NCBI GenBank assembly: GCA_013397075.1
Contig: VWZS01004848.1
Span: forward strand, 566,877 to 630,876
Direction: 5' to 3'
Source: Rhabdornis inornatus
Taxonomy: Eukaryota; Chordata; Aves; Passeriformes; Rhabdornithidae
Length of the DNA: 64,000 bases
The notes beneath the pieces are model-generated. The model had not been told where the DNA came from, searched no databases, and worked only from the letters and a program-made list of their open reading frames with translations. Of this stretch, positions 1 through 12,901 are shown one piece after another. Made by a program: the position numbers and the translations under genes. The stretch's first letter is position 1. Every line of letters starts with the position of its first letter.

Positions 1-378
1 TCCCTAAGTTCCAGACCTACAAATCTTTTAAATACTTCCAAGGATGGTGATTCCACTACTTTCCTGGTCAGCCTGCTTCAGTGCTTTAAAACCCTAATAT
101 CCAATCTAAATCTTCCCTGGCACAGCTTGAGGACATTTCCTCTTGTCCTATCATTTGTAACTTGGAGAAGAGACTGCCCCCCACTTTGCCAAAATTTTCC
201 TCAGGTAGTTGTAGAGAGTGATAAGGTCGACCTGAGCCTCCTTATCTCCAGGCTGAACAACCCCAACTCCCCCAGCCTCTCACAGGACCTTTACCAGCTG
301 TTTTTCTGTGTTTCTCTTTGGACACCCTCTAGTGCCTCAATGTCTTTTCTGTAGTGAGGGGCCCAGAACTGGGCATCC
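1..378 (-). mobile_element. CR1 LINE fragment, 3' region, cut by the window edge
   Basis: Read on the plus strand this is the reverse complement of the 3' part of an avian CR1 retrotransposon. Recognisable stretches are the block on a condition meeting a small-group threshold (fatty family phrases ATTTCCTCTTGTCCTATC and TAGTTGTAGAGAGTGATAAG) and GTAGTGAGGGGCCCAGAAC near the right end. The 3' terminus lies left of the window. The element is non-autonomous and carries no intact open reading frame; a 75-codon frame at 127-354 is an antisense accident. The right boundary near 378 is where family resemblance stops. Identification is by remembered CR1 consensus, not by alignment. Confidence 0.85.
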
Positions 379-551
379 TTTAGTCTGTTTTGGTAGTGAG
401 ATATCCTGTTACATAGGCGTGCTTTTCCCTTACCTTTTTATACACTTTTTGTGGTTTAGTCATATCATTTAAAATATCTTCCCCAGAGTGGTCTTCCTTC
501 AGCAGAAAAAAAACCCTACAGAAACACAAAAAAACCCAAAAAACAAAAATA

Positions 552-568
552 AACAACAACAACAACAA
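552..568. repeat. (AAC)n microsatellite
   Basis: About six AAC units in an A-rich context (roughly 505-575). It underlies part of two spurious minus-strand open frames. Confidence 0.85.
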
Positions 569-2702
569 AAACCCCTATGGTAATGTAGGAAAAATAGAAA
601 ATAGATGGAGTTTGCTTAGCCAGCTCTTTAATCTTTGGAAAGACTGCACATGAGAGAAGAAGCAGGAAGTACATAAAGAATGGTGAAAGACAGACAAATC
701 CTCTGGTGTGACTAGCTTTGTCCTTATAACTACATTTTAGATGAGAAAAACAATGCAGTCTACACATTTTAGAGCAAATCACCGACAGCACATCAACAGA
801 TAAAAAGAAAATAAAGCCTAACTTTTTTTGCACTATGTATCCTTTCAGTCAGAAAAAAAATGCTCTAGAAGCGTGCAGCATAGTTTGCTGCAGCTCCTCG
901 TTCTAACTAATGAGAAATGCCAGCTAACGGTGGTCATGATCAAATACAGTTCCTGTTTAACAAGCAGTAAAAAAGAATATGGTTTATTATGAGGCAACAC
1001 TTGCTCATTATATCATAATCATCAGGAAAGAAGTCCGTAAACTATTTAATGGATGAAAACCATATTCCTTTGAAAAGTACTGTGATATGACTACCACCAA
1101 ATAGTTCCTGATTTTTATTCATAAGTTTCTTTCACCAATAATTAGTTGGTAAAGGATGTGTCAAAATCTATTGTGATTTAGGTGTGCATGCAGTGAAGTG
1201 ATGGGACAAGCCACTGAGTATCCTTGTAAAATTGGACTTTTCATCAAACAATAGAAATTGTTTTCTTCTCAGTGTTCAAAATATCCCTCTATTTGGTTCA
1301 AATCTCCTTGTGATACTCACAGATAAAGAAAAACATTTATAGGGATTGCAAAACAGTAGGGTTCTGTCAATCATGATATTTTTTGATTCTGAACAGTACC
1401 AAAGCTTTGGCTAGAATATCGTTTCATCCTGGCGATTCTATGAGTTCTATTTCTTTGTTTTTGTGAAATGGGATAACTCGTGACCTGTTAAGAAAAGCTC
1501 AGCTATTTGCTACACTTAATGTTCTTCTTCCGATCACTTATGTGACACAATGTTTTCCTAGTCCATGTCTGAATGATTCCAAAAGTTCCCAAAAACGTTC
1601 AGGATAGCTGTATGAACACTGCTGATGTGGGTTCTTGCACACATATAGATTTATGGGAAATTCTTGCAAGCTTCAGATATGACATTATATACTAGGACAA
1701 ATTTTGAAAAATAATTGTATTATCTTTTGTTACAATTCAGAATTATACTTATTTGTATATGTTTGTCCTCTTCAGTTAGTAAGATTATCCACATTTGTTC
1801 TTATGTGTCTTAAGAATATTTGGCCAATTATGTGAAAGAAATTCAGAGCTAAATTAAATCTCCAATGTATGGTTCCACTTTTAATGTATTTTACTGGAAC
1901 CAAAATTTAAAAGGCAATTTAGGGGTTCAGCTCAACTAAAATTATAGAAAGAGTTGCTTAATAAAGAATTCTGCAAAGCTGTAAAGTAAATGTTGATCTC
2001 AGAAAGTTTTCATATATTTTGGTTGCTCTTTTGGCTTCCCTTGATATCTTTATAAACTAAGCCACTGAGCATGACACAACTTTAATGCACTGAAAGTTAT
2101 ATTTTCATGGAAAGTTTATCAATGTGGAGATATAGGCTCCTTCCTTCCAATTATTATATCAGAGTTTTACAATAGATATTACTCATCTTCATTTCTCCTT
2201 GCAGAAAAATACATTTACTTTCCATTAACTAGTTTACTAACCTTAGTGATATGAGCCAGTTATCTTCCCTTTAAGTTACTGTAGTTTCTGAATGTTAGAT
2301 TTAAGACTTTGAACATTTTTATTTTTACATTTTAAACATCTTTCTATACCCTACATTTTATCAAAATAAGATACTTAAAATTCTATGAGGCAAGCTACTT
2401 ATAAAACATCTTAAACCTGAAATCTAAACTGCAGTTAGGTGTGTGCTAGATAATCATCCAAAAGTTCTGATGCTCATTTTCTCTGGCCTTTAAAACATGT
2501 AAGTTCATTCACCTCTGCATTGGACACCTAAGGGAACCTAAGTAAAACTAATTTCCACTTAATTTTTTCCTTTTTTCCCCCTTTTTCTGTATAAGAATAG
2601 ATCTCAATATTGTAGTATCTTATAAATAAGAAGACAATGCTCTGCTGTTTCTGAGGAAGTCATTGCACCAGTTTTGGAGTTAAATCCAATATTTCAGCCT
2701 GC

Positions 2703-2731
2703 AATTTTTGATTCTTCATGAATCAAAAATT
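2703..2731. repeat. Perfect 12-bp inverted repeat
   Basis: The left arm AATTTTTGATTC (2703-2714) and the right arm GAATCAAAAATT (2720-2731) are exact reverse complements around a 5-nt loop (TTCAT). It could extrude as a small cruciform or form an RNA hairpin if transcribed. No U-tract terminator logic applies in this genome, and no function is inferred. Confidence 0.75.
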
Positions 2732-4137
2732 ATTTCAAACTTTTTCCTCATTTCTCTGGCATAGATGCATGGCTGCCATTAAGCATGATGGTCACTATAA
2801 CAGATGCCTTTCAACATACTCTGAGAGTCAAGGAAATAGGGTAGGTAGCATCGCTAAATGTATGAGGTGAGTGGTGGTCTCAATGAGAAAGCGGAAAACA
2901 GTTTTTGTGGTCAGGAAATGTTGTCAAAGTAGATACAGATAGCATCACTCTGGGGAAAAATCATTTATTAGCACTAAGAATTATGTGCTGAACACGTCAT
3001 TCCAAATATATATTTAGGCCTTTAATAGTTAAATTTGGTACAGCCAAACTCTGAAAACAGATTGCTTACCTGTTAGACTAATAAGATTCAAATATGCAAT
3101 CTGTTCTGGTAGTCTAAGAAGAACCAAAATATTTTTTATTTTAGCATTGAAAACACCCTTTTTTTATTATCACACAAATACAATAAGAGAAAAATGCATC
3201 TAGAGGGAATATCTGTGCTGTTTTTCAATTAGCTCAATCAATCAGAATAAACATGATTAGTCAGAATTGGTTTACAACACTGATCATCGTATATCAAATT
3301 CCACAGGGGAATATTTCTGCCTTTATGACGTTAGTAAGTAAACTATGCATGAAATAATAGATTTCTTCCTGTGTCTCTAAGCTTGTTAAAAATCAAAAGC
3401 ATTCTATGGGGTCATCTAAAGCTGAAGTTATGTGCTCTTGAAAAGACTTTTAGTTCTTTCATGGTTTTGTGAGATTTTGTTTGTGTTCTTTGGTTGGTGG
3501 TGATTTGGTTTAAACAACAAAAGAGATTACCAGATGACTTATTCTCAAAATTTATTATTTCCTCAGATTTGTGGACAGATACACTTGATTTGACTGTCCC
3601 TGCATGCTGAAGGGCAGGAAAATAGATAATGGACCCTGCTTGGTTGAGGATCCTCAAAGAATATAGCATCAGACAAAGGAAAGTAGATAGAGAATATCTA
3701 TTGACGATTTTCTTACTCCTGGTTTCATTAGAGACCTTCATGAAGGTTTTAACCTTCCAAAAGTTAAATATCAATTGACTTTTATCTCAAAAAGATTTAA
3801 ACAAAATTCTTTGTGAGTTGGTCCTGATGACATTTTTCCTTTCTGTGTTAATCCTTACATTTAACAACACATCACTTAAGACAAAGGAAAAATATCCCTG
3901 CAGGTCCATTTCTTTTCTTCTTTACACAGATGAAACTCCTATTGACTTCAGTGGGAATTAAAGAGGGTGAAACTCAAAGGGAAATTTGATGATGTATGTG
4001 TATGTCCAAGCAAGAATGGCCATCTGTTATAAACTGCAGTATTAATGGCCTTACCAGCTCATGTCTGGAACCTGAAAGGATGATATAAGTGTTGCTACTT
4101 TTAACTGTGTCCCTGTGGTCGTGGTGTGTTTGTTTCT

Positions 4138-4179
4138 CTTTTTTTTTTGTTTGTTTGAGTTTTGCTGGGTTTTTTTTGT

Positions 4180-4210
<31 letters not shown>

Positions 4211-4260
4211 GTTGTTTTGTTTTGTATTGTTTTGTTTTGTTTTGGTGTGGGTTTTTTTGG
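4138..4260. repeat. T/G-rich low complexity: poly-T, (TTG)n and (TTTTG)n
   Basis: A run of T at 4139-4148 is followed by a TTG array (about 4179-4212) and then TTTTG pentamers (about 4213-4243). The tract is strongly strand-asymmetric (G+T on plus, A+C on minus). It creates long stop-free frames on both strands (85 and 122 codons) rich in Val, Phe, Thr and Lys, which are not genes. Confidence 0.9.
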
Positions 4261-5482
4261 TTCTCCTAGTAGGCTCAGCTAAATCATGCAGTCTTTTCCC
4301 ATTTCTCCTCTTGAAGAATGGAGTAGCAGTGGCATTTATCATTTAAATAATTTTATCTTGGAATTAAATGGGACACTTAAAAATAGCTAAAATTGTTTCT
4401 CCTTGAGCAGGAGAAATAAAGTTAATTCTTTTATTATAGGAAACCAATTGTTTAAGTCCAAGTAGAGATAGATTACTCATGAGGGCACATAATTACCTTC
4501 ATATGATACCCTTAAAGTGCACTAGCTGGAATGGTAAGCATGCCATTTAAGCACTGCACTGGAACATGTTTGTATTGCTTTGTTTGAGTTCAAGCACTTT
4601 ACTCGATGTAAGGGAAGTATTTAATGACCTTTGACTTGTCTGGGAGCCTAGAAATGGTTCATAAGAATTGCTGCTGGTAGAATTAAAAACTAATGGACAT
4701 TCTTCTGTCATACAATTCATAATGTCGGTGTTTTGGGAGGAGAGGGTCTTGATTTCAGGTTCCAGGATTCCTTACACAGGGGTTTCTGCCAGACTCCTTA
4801 CACTGTGTGCTACTTCTGATAATATATTCAATAACATTCAAAAGAGGACAAAGTGTTTTACAGCTATCAAGTTTGCTTCCTAAAATTTGAAAACAGACAA
4901 CCTGTGCCAATCACAAATACTTGGGAAAATGTCATCCTCGAAAATTCAGATTCATGCAATGTAATAGAGACGTGAGATATGCACTGGGAAACTGTTAAGT
5001 AAAATTGCTGTTTCTGGAATGTGGAGAAAATAAAAACTGACAAAGATTTAGAGGTAAACATCAAAGAAAGAATCTAGTAGAATTATTTTGTTACATACCA
5101 CTTGTAGTACCAGCAGAGGTTAGTATAGTTACCAGAAGACATAGCAGTTAAAATTATTTTTAAAAAAATTAAAGAAAAAGAAGAAAAAGCAATACAATCT
5201 ACTACTTTCTATATTATAATGTCCATTTACAAAGAGCATATAGTTCCTCTGGCCCAGCAGTCAATATCTGGCAAGATAGATGATGATAATTGCAGCTACT
5301 TTTTGGAACAGCTATTTTAGCGAAAAATAAAAGGGCTATTGCTGCTATAATGAAGGCCTATCATACCCACATCATTGACAACACAGGAAGGTGGGAGTAC
5401 TCATTTCATGGGTATGAAATGGTATATTCATCAGTCATATCTGAAAAATTGAGCAAGGAGTTATATTCATGGAACCAAAGAG

Positions 5483-5530
5483 TATGTATGTATGTATGTA
5501 TGTATATATATATATATACACACACATATT
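5483..5530. repeat. Compound microsatellite (ATGT)n(TA)n(CA)n
   Basis: About five ATGT tetramers pass into a TA dinucleotide run (about 5503-5519) and then a short CA run. The change of unit by single-base steps is typical of slippage followed by point mutation. It is probably polymorphic. Confidence 0.9.
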
Positions 5531-6929
5531 GCACTATAGATATTTATATGTACACATTTATCTAAAACTGAGGACATAAATTGATTCTCTAATACCTATG
5601 AAGAATCGTTCTCATAATGAAATAAAAAGTACATTATTTTCTGCAGTGACCTCTTTTGCAGTTAAGTAAACCAGGCTATTAACTCAGAACATATATCTAT
5701 TGTTCATTAGTAGAGTGATGGGTAATGCAAGCAGAAATACGCAAGTGAACAGCAAGTTTACAGAACTATAGGATGTTTTATGGGTATTTTTTAGATATGT
5801 GAGTTTAGAATACAAAATATTAAGTAATAACACAAAATTGTGTGGATAATTACAAAAAATAATAACTGTTTTAGTGATGTAATGCTGATAAAAAAAGATT
5901 AACATCAGACTTGACTAAAGCAAATTCTCATAGAAAATAGGAATTTTTTCTCATGTAGCAACACTATCCCTGCAAATCATCCCCTAGCTCATTTTCACTG
6001 CATTTCAACATATGCTGTGTTTAGAGGGTTAAATTATAATCACCATTCAGTAGTTGAGCTCAATGGAAAAGCAAATTTGAACAAAGAAAAATCGAGTTTT
6101 CTTCTGAATTTTTGCCGCACAGCTAAGATCTGTTTGAGCCAACACATGAAATTTTCTGTGATTAGGCCCCAAAGCACTAAAATACCAATTAATTATGATT
6201 ATTAGATATGTCTTCATTAGAAGCGTATAAATAAATCATACACAGCACTGCACAGCCAGTATTTCTACTGCACTGAAAAGAAAAAAAAATCCTTTAATGC
6301 ACTATACTATCTAATTAACTTCAAATTTTGTTATAATTTGTCACTTGTACCATACTACAGAATCCTGAATATTTTCTTATTTTTATATAAACTTATGTAT
6401 TTTTAGACCTATAGATGCTTGTTAGTATTATAAAATATCTACAGCTGCTGCATGAAGAAAAGATCCTCAGATACAAGACCATATTTAAAATTGTTTTGGT
6501 ATTAATACAAGGATTCACTTGGCATAAATATTTTTGTTAGCATGAAACATTCAACTGAATGGCTTCATCCTGATTTACTCTCTTCCCCATCTGATCTGTA
6601 TAAATCATGTTTCACCCATATCTGGGTGGTGAAAGAAAAGCATATGGCACATTACTAAGCTGATGGTTGAGTGTGGTCTACATTAACAAGTAGTACAGCC
6701 AAACAGGAGTGAATCTGCAGAGCGAAACAGCTGAAAATGAGGGGGAGTTACTTTGGCATAACTTTAGTCTGATCTGGGGTGTGGGCACTCAATTAACAGT
6801 TGGATGATATTACATGTGGTCCTGGAGTACGTAATTTGATTTAAGTACCTACAAGAGCAATCTTGTTGATGAGCTCTAAGACCTTTCCACAGTATCAGTC
6901 AAGGGAGAAGGAATTGTCCAGTACCCTTG

Positions 6930-7766
6930 TTGATGATCTGGATGAAGAGATTGAGTCTAACATTAGTCAATTTGCGCACAACACCAAGTTGGGTCGGAAC
7001 GTTAATCTGCTGGAGGGCAGGAAGGTCCTGCAGTGGGACCTGAGCAGGCTGGACTGATGGGTTCAGACCAACAGCATGAGGTTCAACAAGACCAAGTGTC
7101 AGGTCCTGCACTTTGGCCACAATAACCTCATGCAGAGCTACAGGCTGGGGAAGGAGAGGATGAAAAGTGGCCCAGCGGGAAAGGCTCTGGGGGTGCTGGT
7201 TGGCAGCCAGTTCAACATGAGCCAGCCACGTGTCCAGGTGGCCAAGGAGGCCAATGACACCCTGGCTTGCGCCAGAAATAGTGTGGCCATCACTTCCCTA
7301 ATTCTTTCTCTTTACTCGGCACCGGTGAGGCTGCGCTTTGAGTTCTGAGTCCAGTTCTAGGCCCCTCAATTCAGGAAGAACACTGAGGTGCTAGAGCACA
7401 TCCAGAGAAGGGCAAAGAAGCTGGTGAGGTGTTTGGAATACGACATGTGAGGAGGCAATTAGCAATAGGACAAGAAGACATAGTCTTAAGCTGGACTGGG
7501 GGAGGTTTGGGTTGGGCATTAGAAAGAAATTCCTCACAAAAAGGGCAATTAGATATCAGAATGAGCTGCTGAGGGAAGTGGCAGTCACTGTCCCCAGAAG
7601 CGCTTAAGGATAGACTGCCCACGACACTCAGTGCCATGATTTAGTTGACACAGTGGTGGTCAGTCATAAATTGGAATCCCTGATCTCAGAAGTCTTTTGC
7701 AGCCTAAATTGATCCTGTGATTCTGTGATTCTGTGATTCTGTGATTCTGTGATTCTGTGATTCTGT
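6930..7766 (+). mobile_element. CR1 LINE fragment, ORF2 C-terminal part plus 3' end
   Basis: This is a 5'-truncated CR1 retrotransposon on the plus strand, the usual state of avian CR1 copies. Its broken ORF2 translation still shows the reverse-transcriptase end and the region after it, for example NTKLGR near 6983-7000 and MRFNKTKCQVLHFGHNN from 7076. The catalytic FADD box is degraded to FAHN at 6971-6982 (TTT GCG CAC AAC), and a stop follows at about 7055. Downstream comes typical 3' region sequence, then GTCTTTTGCAGCCTAAATTG and an expanded octamer tail. The copy is dead. Open frames of 64, 90 and 88 codons here are fragments or antisense of the element. The 5' boundary is approximate. 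Confidence 0.92.
7711..7766 (+). repeat. Octamer array (GATTCTGT)7, the CR1 3' terminal repeat
   Basis: There are seven 8-bp units in exact register, the first being GATCCTGT and the other six GATTCTGT. CR1 elements characteristically end in two to four copies of such an octamer instead of a poly-A tail, so seven nearly identical copies indicate slippage expansion after or during insertion. The minus-strand translation of this array gives the repeated peptide ESQNHRIT. Confidence 0.95.
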
Positions 7767-10581
7767 GAAGAGAGGATACTAGATGCCAGACCTGGATGAA
7801 AAAGGGAAAGAAGAAAGATGTCTACTTGAACATTAATCCAGATGCACTCTGTCAATATTCTTGTGCTCAACTAATAGTTTGTGCATCCCTGAAGCAATCC
7901 ATTTATCTCCAACTTTTCTAACATGCCACTCACCATGATGCTTAGCTGTCATTAAGTATTACAACATGTCTGCAGAAAACCATACTTAGCTTGTATACAT
8001 TTCCAAAACAACCCTGAATTTAATCAATATCTTCAATAAATTTAACTCTGCAAAACAATGTTCTTTTTTTAATTTGATTCAGATGCTAAAGTTTACTCTG
8101 TTTACATGAAAAAAAAGCCAGACATTCTGACAGTAAACAACATTTAATCTCTTCCCTCCCATTAGTAATTATTTCCTGGTAAAACAAAATCTACTGCTCA
8201 GTTACTAATAATTCTTTCGCTTTTCCACCACACAATTTTATGCTACAGAGGTGTAATTTTTTTAGCCTTGATAATGTCAGCACAAATTCTCCTACTAGAC
8301 TTTTGCCTTAGACTTCTCAAAGCCTTTTCTACTTCATTATCCTCCACAAAAAACTTGGCTTGAGTAGAAGGTAATCACCCTTTTCTAGTTTCTGAATAAC
8401 AAAATATCTGTAGTCCCGTTCCCTCCAATTTCAATAACTTTTACCTCCTTTTGCTCAAAGTGGCAGACTTTGAAAGACATTTATGCACTTTGACTTTCTG
8501 AGTTTTAAACTTTAAAGACATACATACTTTAAGATTAAACTTTTTGGATGTCCAATTACAGATGAGATGGAAGTACTTTTTTTTGGTTTTTTGGCATCTG
8601 AGGGAGGACTTTTAACATCTGAGGAAAGCTGATCATCCAAGAAGGCCTTCCTTTCTTGTTATGCAACAATTTCCCACTATTTCCAGCTGAAAACCTGGAA
8701 AAAACTTCAATCAGTGAAAACAAACAAATTATAATTGAAGAGCATTTGTGTCAAAAATCATGATCCCGAAACCTCACTTTTAACTGCTGACTGAGAATTC
8801 CCTAAGCTGTGTAGATACACTAATGAGCTGTTTTTTTCTTTTGACTGTTGATTTTAAAAATCTTTGGATTTTCACACTATTGTTAAGCAAAAAATGCAAT
8901 CCAGTCTTGACAAGAGTCAGAAACTCTGTAAGTTGTCCTACCTTAAGTGAAAACTCAGTGCTGAACATAGAAAGAAAGTTCATCTATTGAGTACTTTGTC
9001 AGCTAAATTAAGAGCCAGAAACAATCTATTTTCCACAAATAAATACACAAAATTCAGGGATAGGTACGTAATCATCCCATTTTTTTCTCTTCCTGGAACT
9101 ACAACGCAAAATTGCCTTTTTTTGTATTTTCAGAACTCTGGATGCCCTCACTCCAATTGTCTTCTCCTGTTCTATTGATTCAGCCCACTCCACCTACAGG
9201 AGTATATTTGGCTTCTGATCAGCACTCCACTGCTGAGGAGTCTATAAGAGGTCTTTCTCATATATGTACTGCCCACCTATTCAGGAAGATGTTCTTCTAC
9301 CTACCAGCATATTCAAGTATTTCTTCTCTTTAAAATTTCTGAAAGAAAAAGAAAAGTAATCCATCTCATGTAGGTATAAAAAAAAGAGCATAACTTTTTA
9401 ACAATTCGAATCAGTTAAATCTCCTTGCTGGATTTTACACATTTTACAAAATTTATACATACTAAGGAGTCTAGGAGGTTTTAAAGGATGATTCTGTAAT
9501 CTGAACAGTGGTACAGTGTACTTGTACTTCTTTGCTTTTTATCTGGTCAGGGATTTACTGTTGTGTGGCTTTATTACAGAAGAAAGAAGTCCAGCATCAC
9601 CTAGATAATCATAAGCAATTTATGGAGACATTAAAGACATTGCTGCGCTTCCACTTGAGATGGGTAAATAAGCTTTGTCACTGATTTCAAAGACCAGAAT
9701 TTAAGAGCATTCAGGACTACATTACTTAAAACACTAAAAATGCTGCCCAACATGCAAGTTTAAGATGTATTTAAAATATCCAAACAATTTTTTTTAAAAG
9801 GAAATTTCTCTCTTTCATGAGACTAATCAGAAAACTGACATCCCTTGACCTCCAAACTTTCCCTAGATTTTCAAAAAGGTATATGTCAATTCCAATAATA
9901 GAAAAGAATAAAAATGAAAGCATACGGCCAGTTCAGTGAGAACATTTCCTGATACAACAGACCAAATTCCTGGCTGGTGAAAAATGGCTGAGCTCTATTA
10001 AAGTCAATTGAGATATATCAAGATATATCAGCAGAAAATTTGGCACACTAAATAGAGTATTAGTTTTCCTCTGGATCCAGAGATCTGGGTTTATCTTTGT
10101 TTCTGGCCTATAAGTTATATGAAAAAGGGGGAAAAAAATGACTTCAGCTGACGTTTCCTGCTGAACAGATATACTGTGTCCCTATCCCCCACTCTCTACA
10201 ATCAATTTTCATTAGGGCTCTTCTGACCGAGTTCTTCTCTTCCATTTCTGCAGTTACAATTCAGTCCCTGAGAATACAAAGCTATATATTACCAACATCA
10301 TGCCACTAGGGATTGTGTAGGAGTCAAAACACACCACCAACAGTTTATAATATTTTGAGGCCAATTCTAAAATACACAAACTTATTTCTCTAAACTGCTA
10401 CTGATACCATTGAGAACAGATGACCGTGTTATCCAAGAAGACTCACCTTAGCAGCTTGAGCAAGGGGAATTATTAGCTATTATTACACAGTATTAGGGAT
10501 TCTGTATCTCCTGCTGTAGGTTAATTTCTAGAGAAGGCATAGCTGCCATTCCTGCTTAGATCTCACATCCTAGCAGAAAAT

Positions 10582-10653
10582 ATTACACATATTACATATT
10601 ACATATTACATATTACATATTACATATTACATATTACATATTACATATTACAC
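10582..10653. repeat. Heptamer array (ATTACAT)n
   Basis: Eight perfect ATTACAT units run from 10591 to 10646. They are flanked by one degenerate unit on each side (ATTACAC-like at 10582 and 10647), about ten units in total. It is followed by CATACGCATACATAGACATAGAC, a degenerate relative of the same motif. Confidence 0.95.
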
Positions 10654-11222
10654 ATACGCATACATAGACATAGACATTTATTTGTGTGGGCAAAGACAAG
10701 GAGTGACTTGAAGGGCACAACATAAACCTTTTAGGTTTAGTTTATAATATTATGGCTTTTTCAATGCTTAGAAAACAGACTTTTAAAAAAAAACAATTCT
10801 AAAAAGAATAAATCTAAAAGTTATATCTATACAAAGAGTGGCCATTTTGATGAAGTTTGGTCAGTGCAGTTGGCAAGATTTTGCTATTGTATGACATCAA
10901 ACTGGAAGAGGAGTGACATTTCAGGTCTAGACCTATGATGTCATCCTTTATCCCGAGGTCTTGTGTCCTTTCTGTTTCTAAGGACATTTTCTGTTAACAT
11001 TTTTAAAATGGTATTCAGCATTGAGAATTTCATTGTTCTTTTAGGAAAAAGAAGCTGAGATGAACAGTTGTGGGTCCTATAGCTGTTACTGAAGTTTGAG
11101 CTTGGGTCCTCAGGACAAATCAAAACGACGCCAAACAAAAGGAAGAACAGTAATGTTGGAAAATAAATCTACAGCTACTTGTGATGATCTGAGTTGAAAT
11201 ATCACTTCTAGAGAAAAACAGG

Positions 11223-11259
11223 CCCAGCACAAGGCATAATTGCCTTTCCAAGTGCTGGG
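11223..11259. repeat. Two-part hairpin with a 5-nt bulge
   Basis: CCCAGCAC (11223-11230) pairs with GTGCTGGG (11252-11259). Directly inside it AAGGCA (11231-11236) pairs with TGCCTT (11241-11246) around a TAAT loop. Only a 5-nt bulge at 11247-11251 breaks the symmetry, so 14 consecutive bases of the left arm are paired. It is shorter than a typical pre-miRNA. No function is claimed. Confidence 0.6.
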
Positions 11260-12901
11260 AAATTGCTGGCGTTGATCTGTGAAAGGTGTTGTTTTTAGTT
11301 CCTTTTTCTGGCCAAGATATGAAATGTAATTTTAAAAAAGAATAGACTGACCAAAAAAAAGAAAAAGGTATCAGTAGGCTTTTTTCATTTAAGCTAAAAA
11401 AATGCTGTCTTTCTGCAGATAAGGCAAAAATTGCAGAATTTACAGATATTCCTTTACTTCAGAAAAATACAACTGAAAACTCTCACATATCAGTGGCTGC
11501 AAGTACCAAAATGACAAACTATTGTTTTCTTGACTAGCCCACCTGTCTCTAATCAAAGCTTAGGTAGGATAGATAGTGAATATATCATAAAACATCACTG
11601 GGTAGCCACTGTAAAATACTATGATGTGGAACAGTTTTGTTTATTAACTCTGCTTATATTTCTTATTTCCCTAAACGATCATGGATCATTTCTTGTTATG
11701 ACACTGCATAGTTTCCCGTGGATCTGTGTGAAGAATTTCACATGTAAAGAAAAATAAAAGCTAAACTTACTTCAATGCTGGTGCCACAAAAATTTGAGAA
11801 ATATGTATTTTCACACAGTGCCATGACACAATTCTGCTAAGCAAAACTGACAGATTAATGCATAATGGGAGGAAAAGGGAAAGCATCACTTTCAAAACTG
11901 GTTCTGTAATGCTGAATCAGTGTTGAGACCTTTACTACCCTTCAAAAACACTAATTTCTTTCAGCTAGTTTATAGATATCAATGGACATTTATGTGATAC
12001 CTTTTAGAATAGTCAACCTACTAAACAGAATTCATGGTAATACCAGGGTAAACTTATAATGTTCAAATCACTGTATCAGAGAGTTACAGGAATTTTAATA
12101 TTTTGAGGGACTTGAAGAAGTCATGTAGTGCTTCTCTTCGGGTGGAATCAGGATCAGAGAAAAAAATGTTTAGTGATGGATGGTCCATAATCTCCATAAC
12201 CTGTGTGCCTATGTAAGTACTGAGATTTTTAAAGCAAAATCTATCAACAAATATTCTGTTAACCTCATATTGCTGAAAGTCACTAGTACACTCTTAAATG
12301 TTGCATCAGACAATTCATTTTCAGTGTAGACCTATGTAACCTGACAATATGCTATGCAAAAAAAGGTCTCTTTTCACTTGACAAATTTGATTCCTCAAAA
12401 TTATCAGCTAACATCCCTGGTGTCAGAAATTAAAGTCAGTTTTCATTTCACTTACACATAAATGGTCAGTTTTCTGCAACAAGCAAAAATTCTGCCTTTT
12501 CTTGTGCTTTCTCTGAAGAAAACAGGATTGAAGAAGTACATGAGCATTTTACATGGTACTTAACACATGGTGATTACCAGGAAGGTTAGCACAAACATAA
12601 CTTCATTAGTTAATAAAAGTACCTCAAAACAATACACATGGTGAAAATTTGATTAGAATTGTACTTAAAGCCAGCCCCACAGTCCTTCCCAATGTGTGAC
12701 TTTAACGACTGTTACAGAAAAGATAATTTCTGGTATATTTTCTTTACAGAGGAAAGGTAAATGCTAACTAATTTTTTGATTTGTCTGGTAGATTAACTAC
12801 TAGATCTCATTCCTTAATACATTAAGATATTATTCTCATTCCCTTAACAAAATTAGGGTTCTTAAAGGAACATTTAATCATATACTGAAGTCTCCTTGTA
12901 G

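Larger units (their letters stand above)
379..6929. other. Unique AT-rich sequence without a recognisable gene
   Basis: No repeat family or coding exon is recognised here apart from the simple repeats listed separately. The longest open frames (105 codons at 516-833 minus, 120 codons at 3412-3774 minus, 122 codons at 3974-4342 minus) resemble no known protein; the third lies largely on homopolymer and triplet repeats. The rest is ordinary AT-rich noncoding sequence. Confidence 0.7.

Noticed and set aside
3974..4342. 122-codon minus and 85-codon plus frames
   Set aside because: Both are built largely on T/G-rich simple repeats (poly-Thr, poly-Val).
7711..7766. CRISPR-like direct repeats
   Set aside because: The units are contiguous octamers with no spacers, at the known terminus of a CR1 element.
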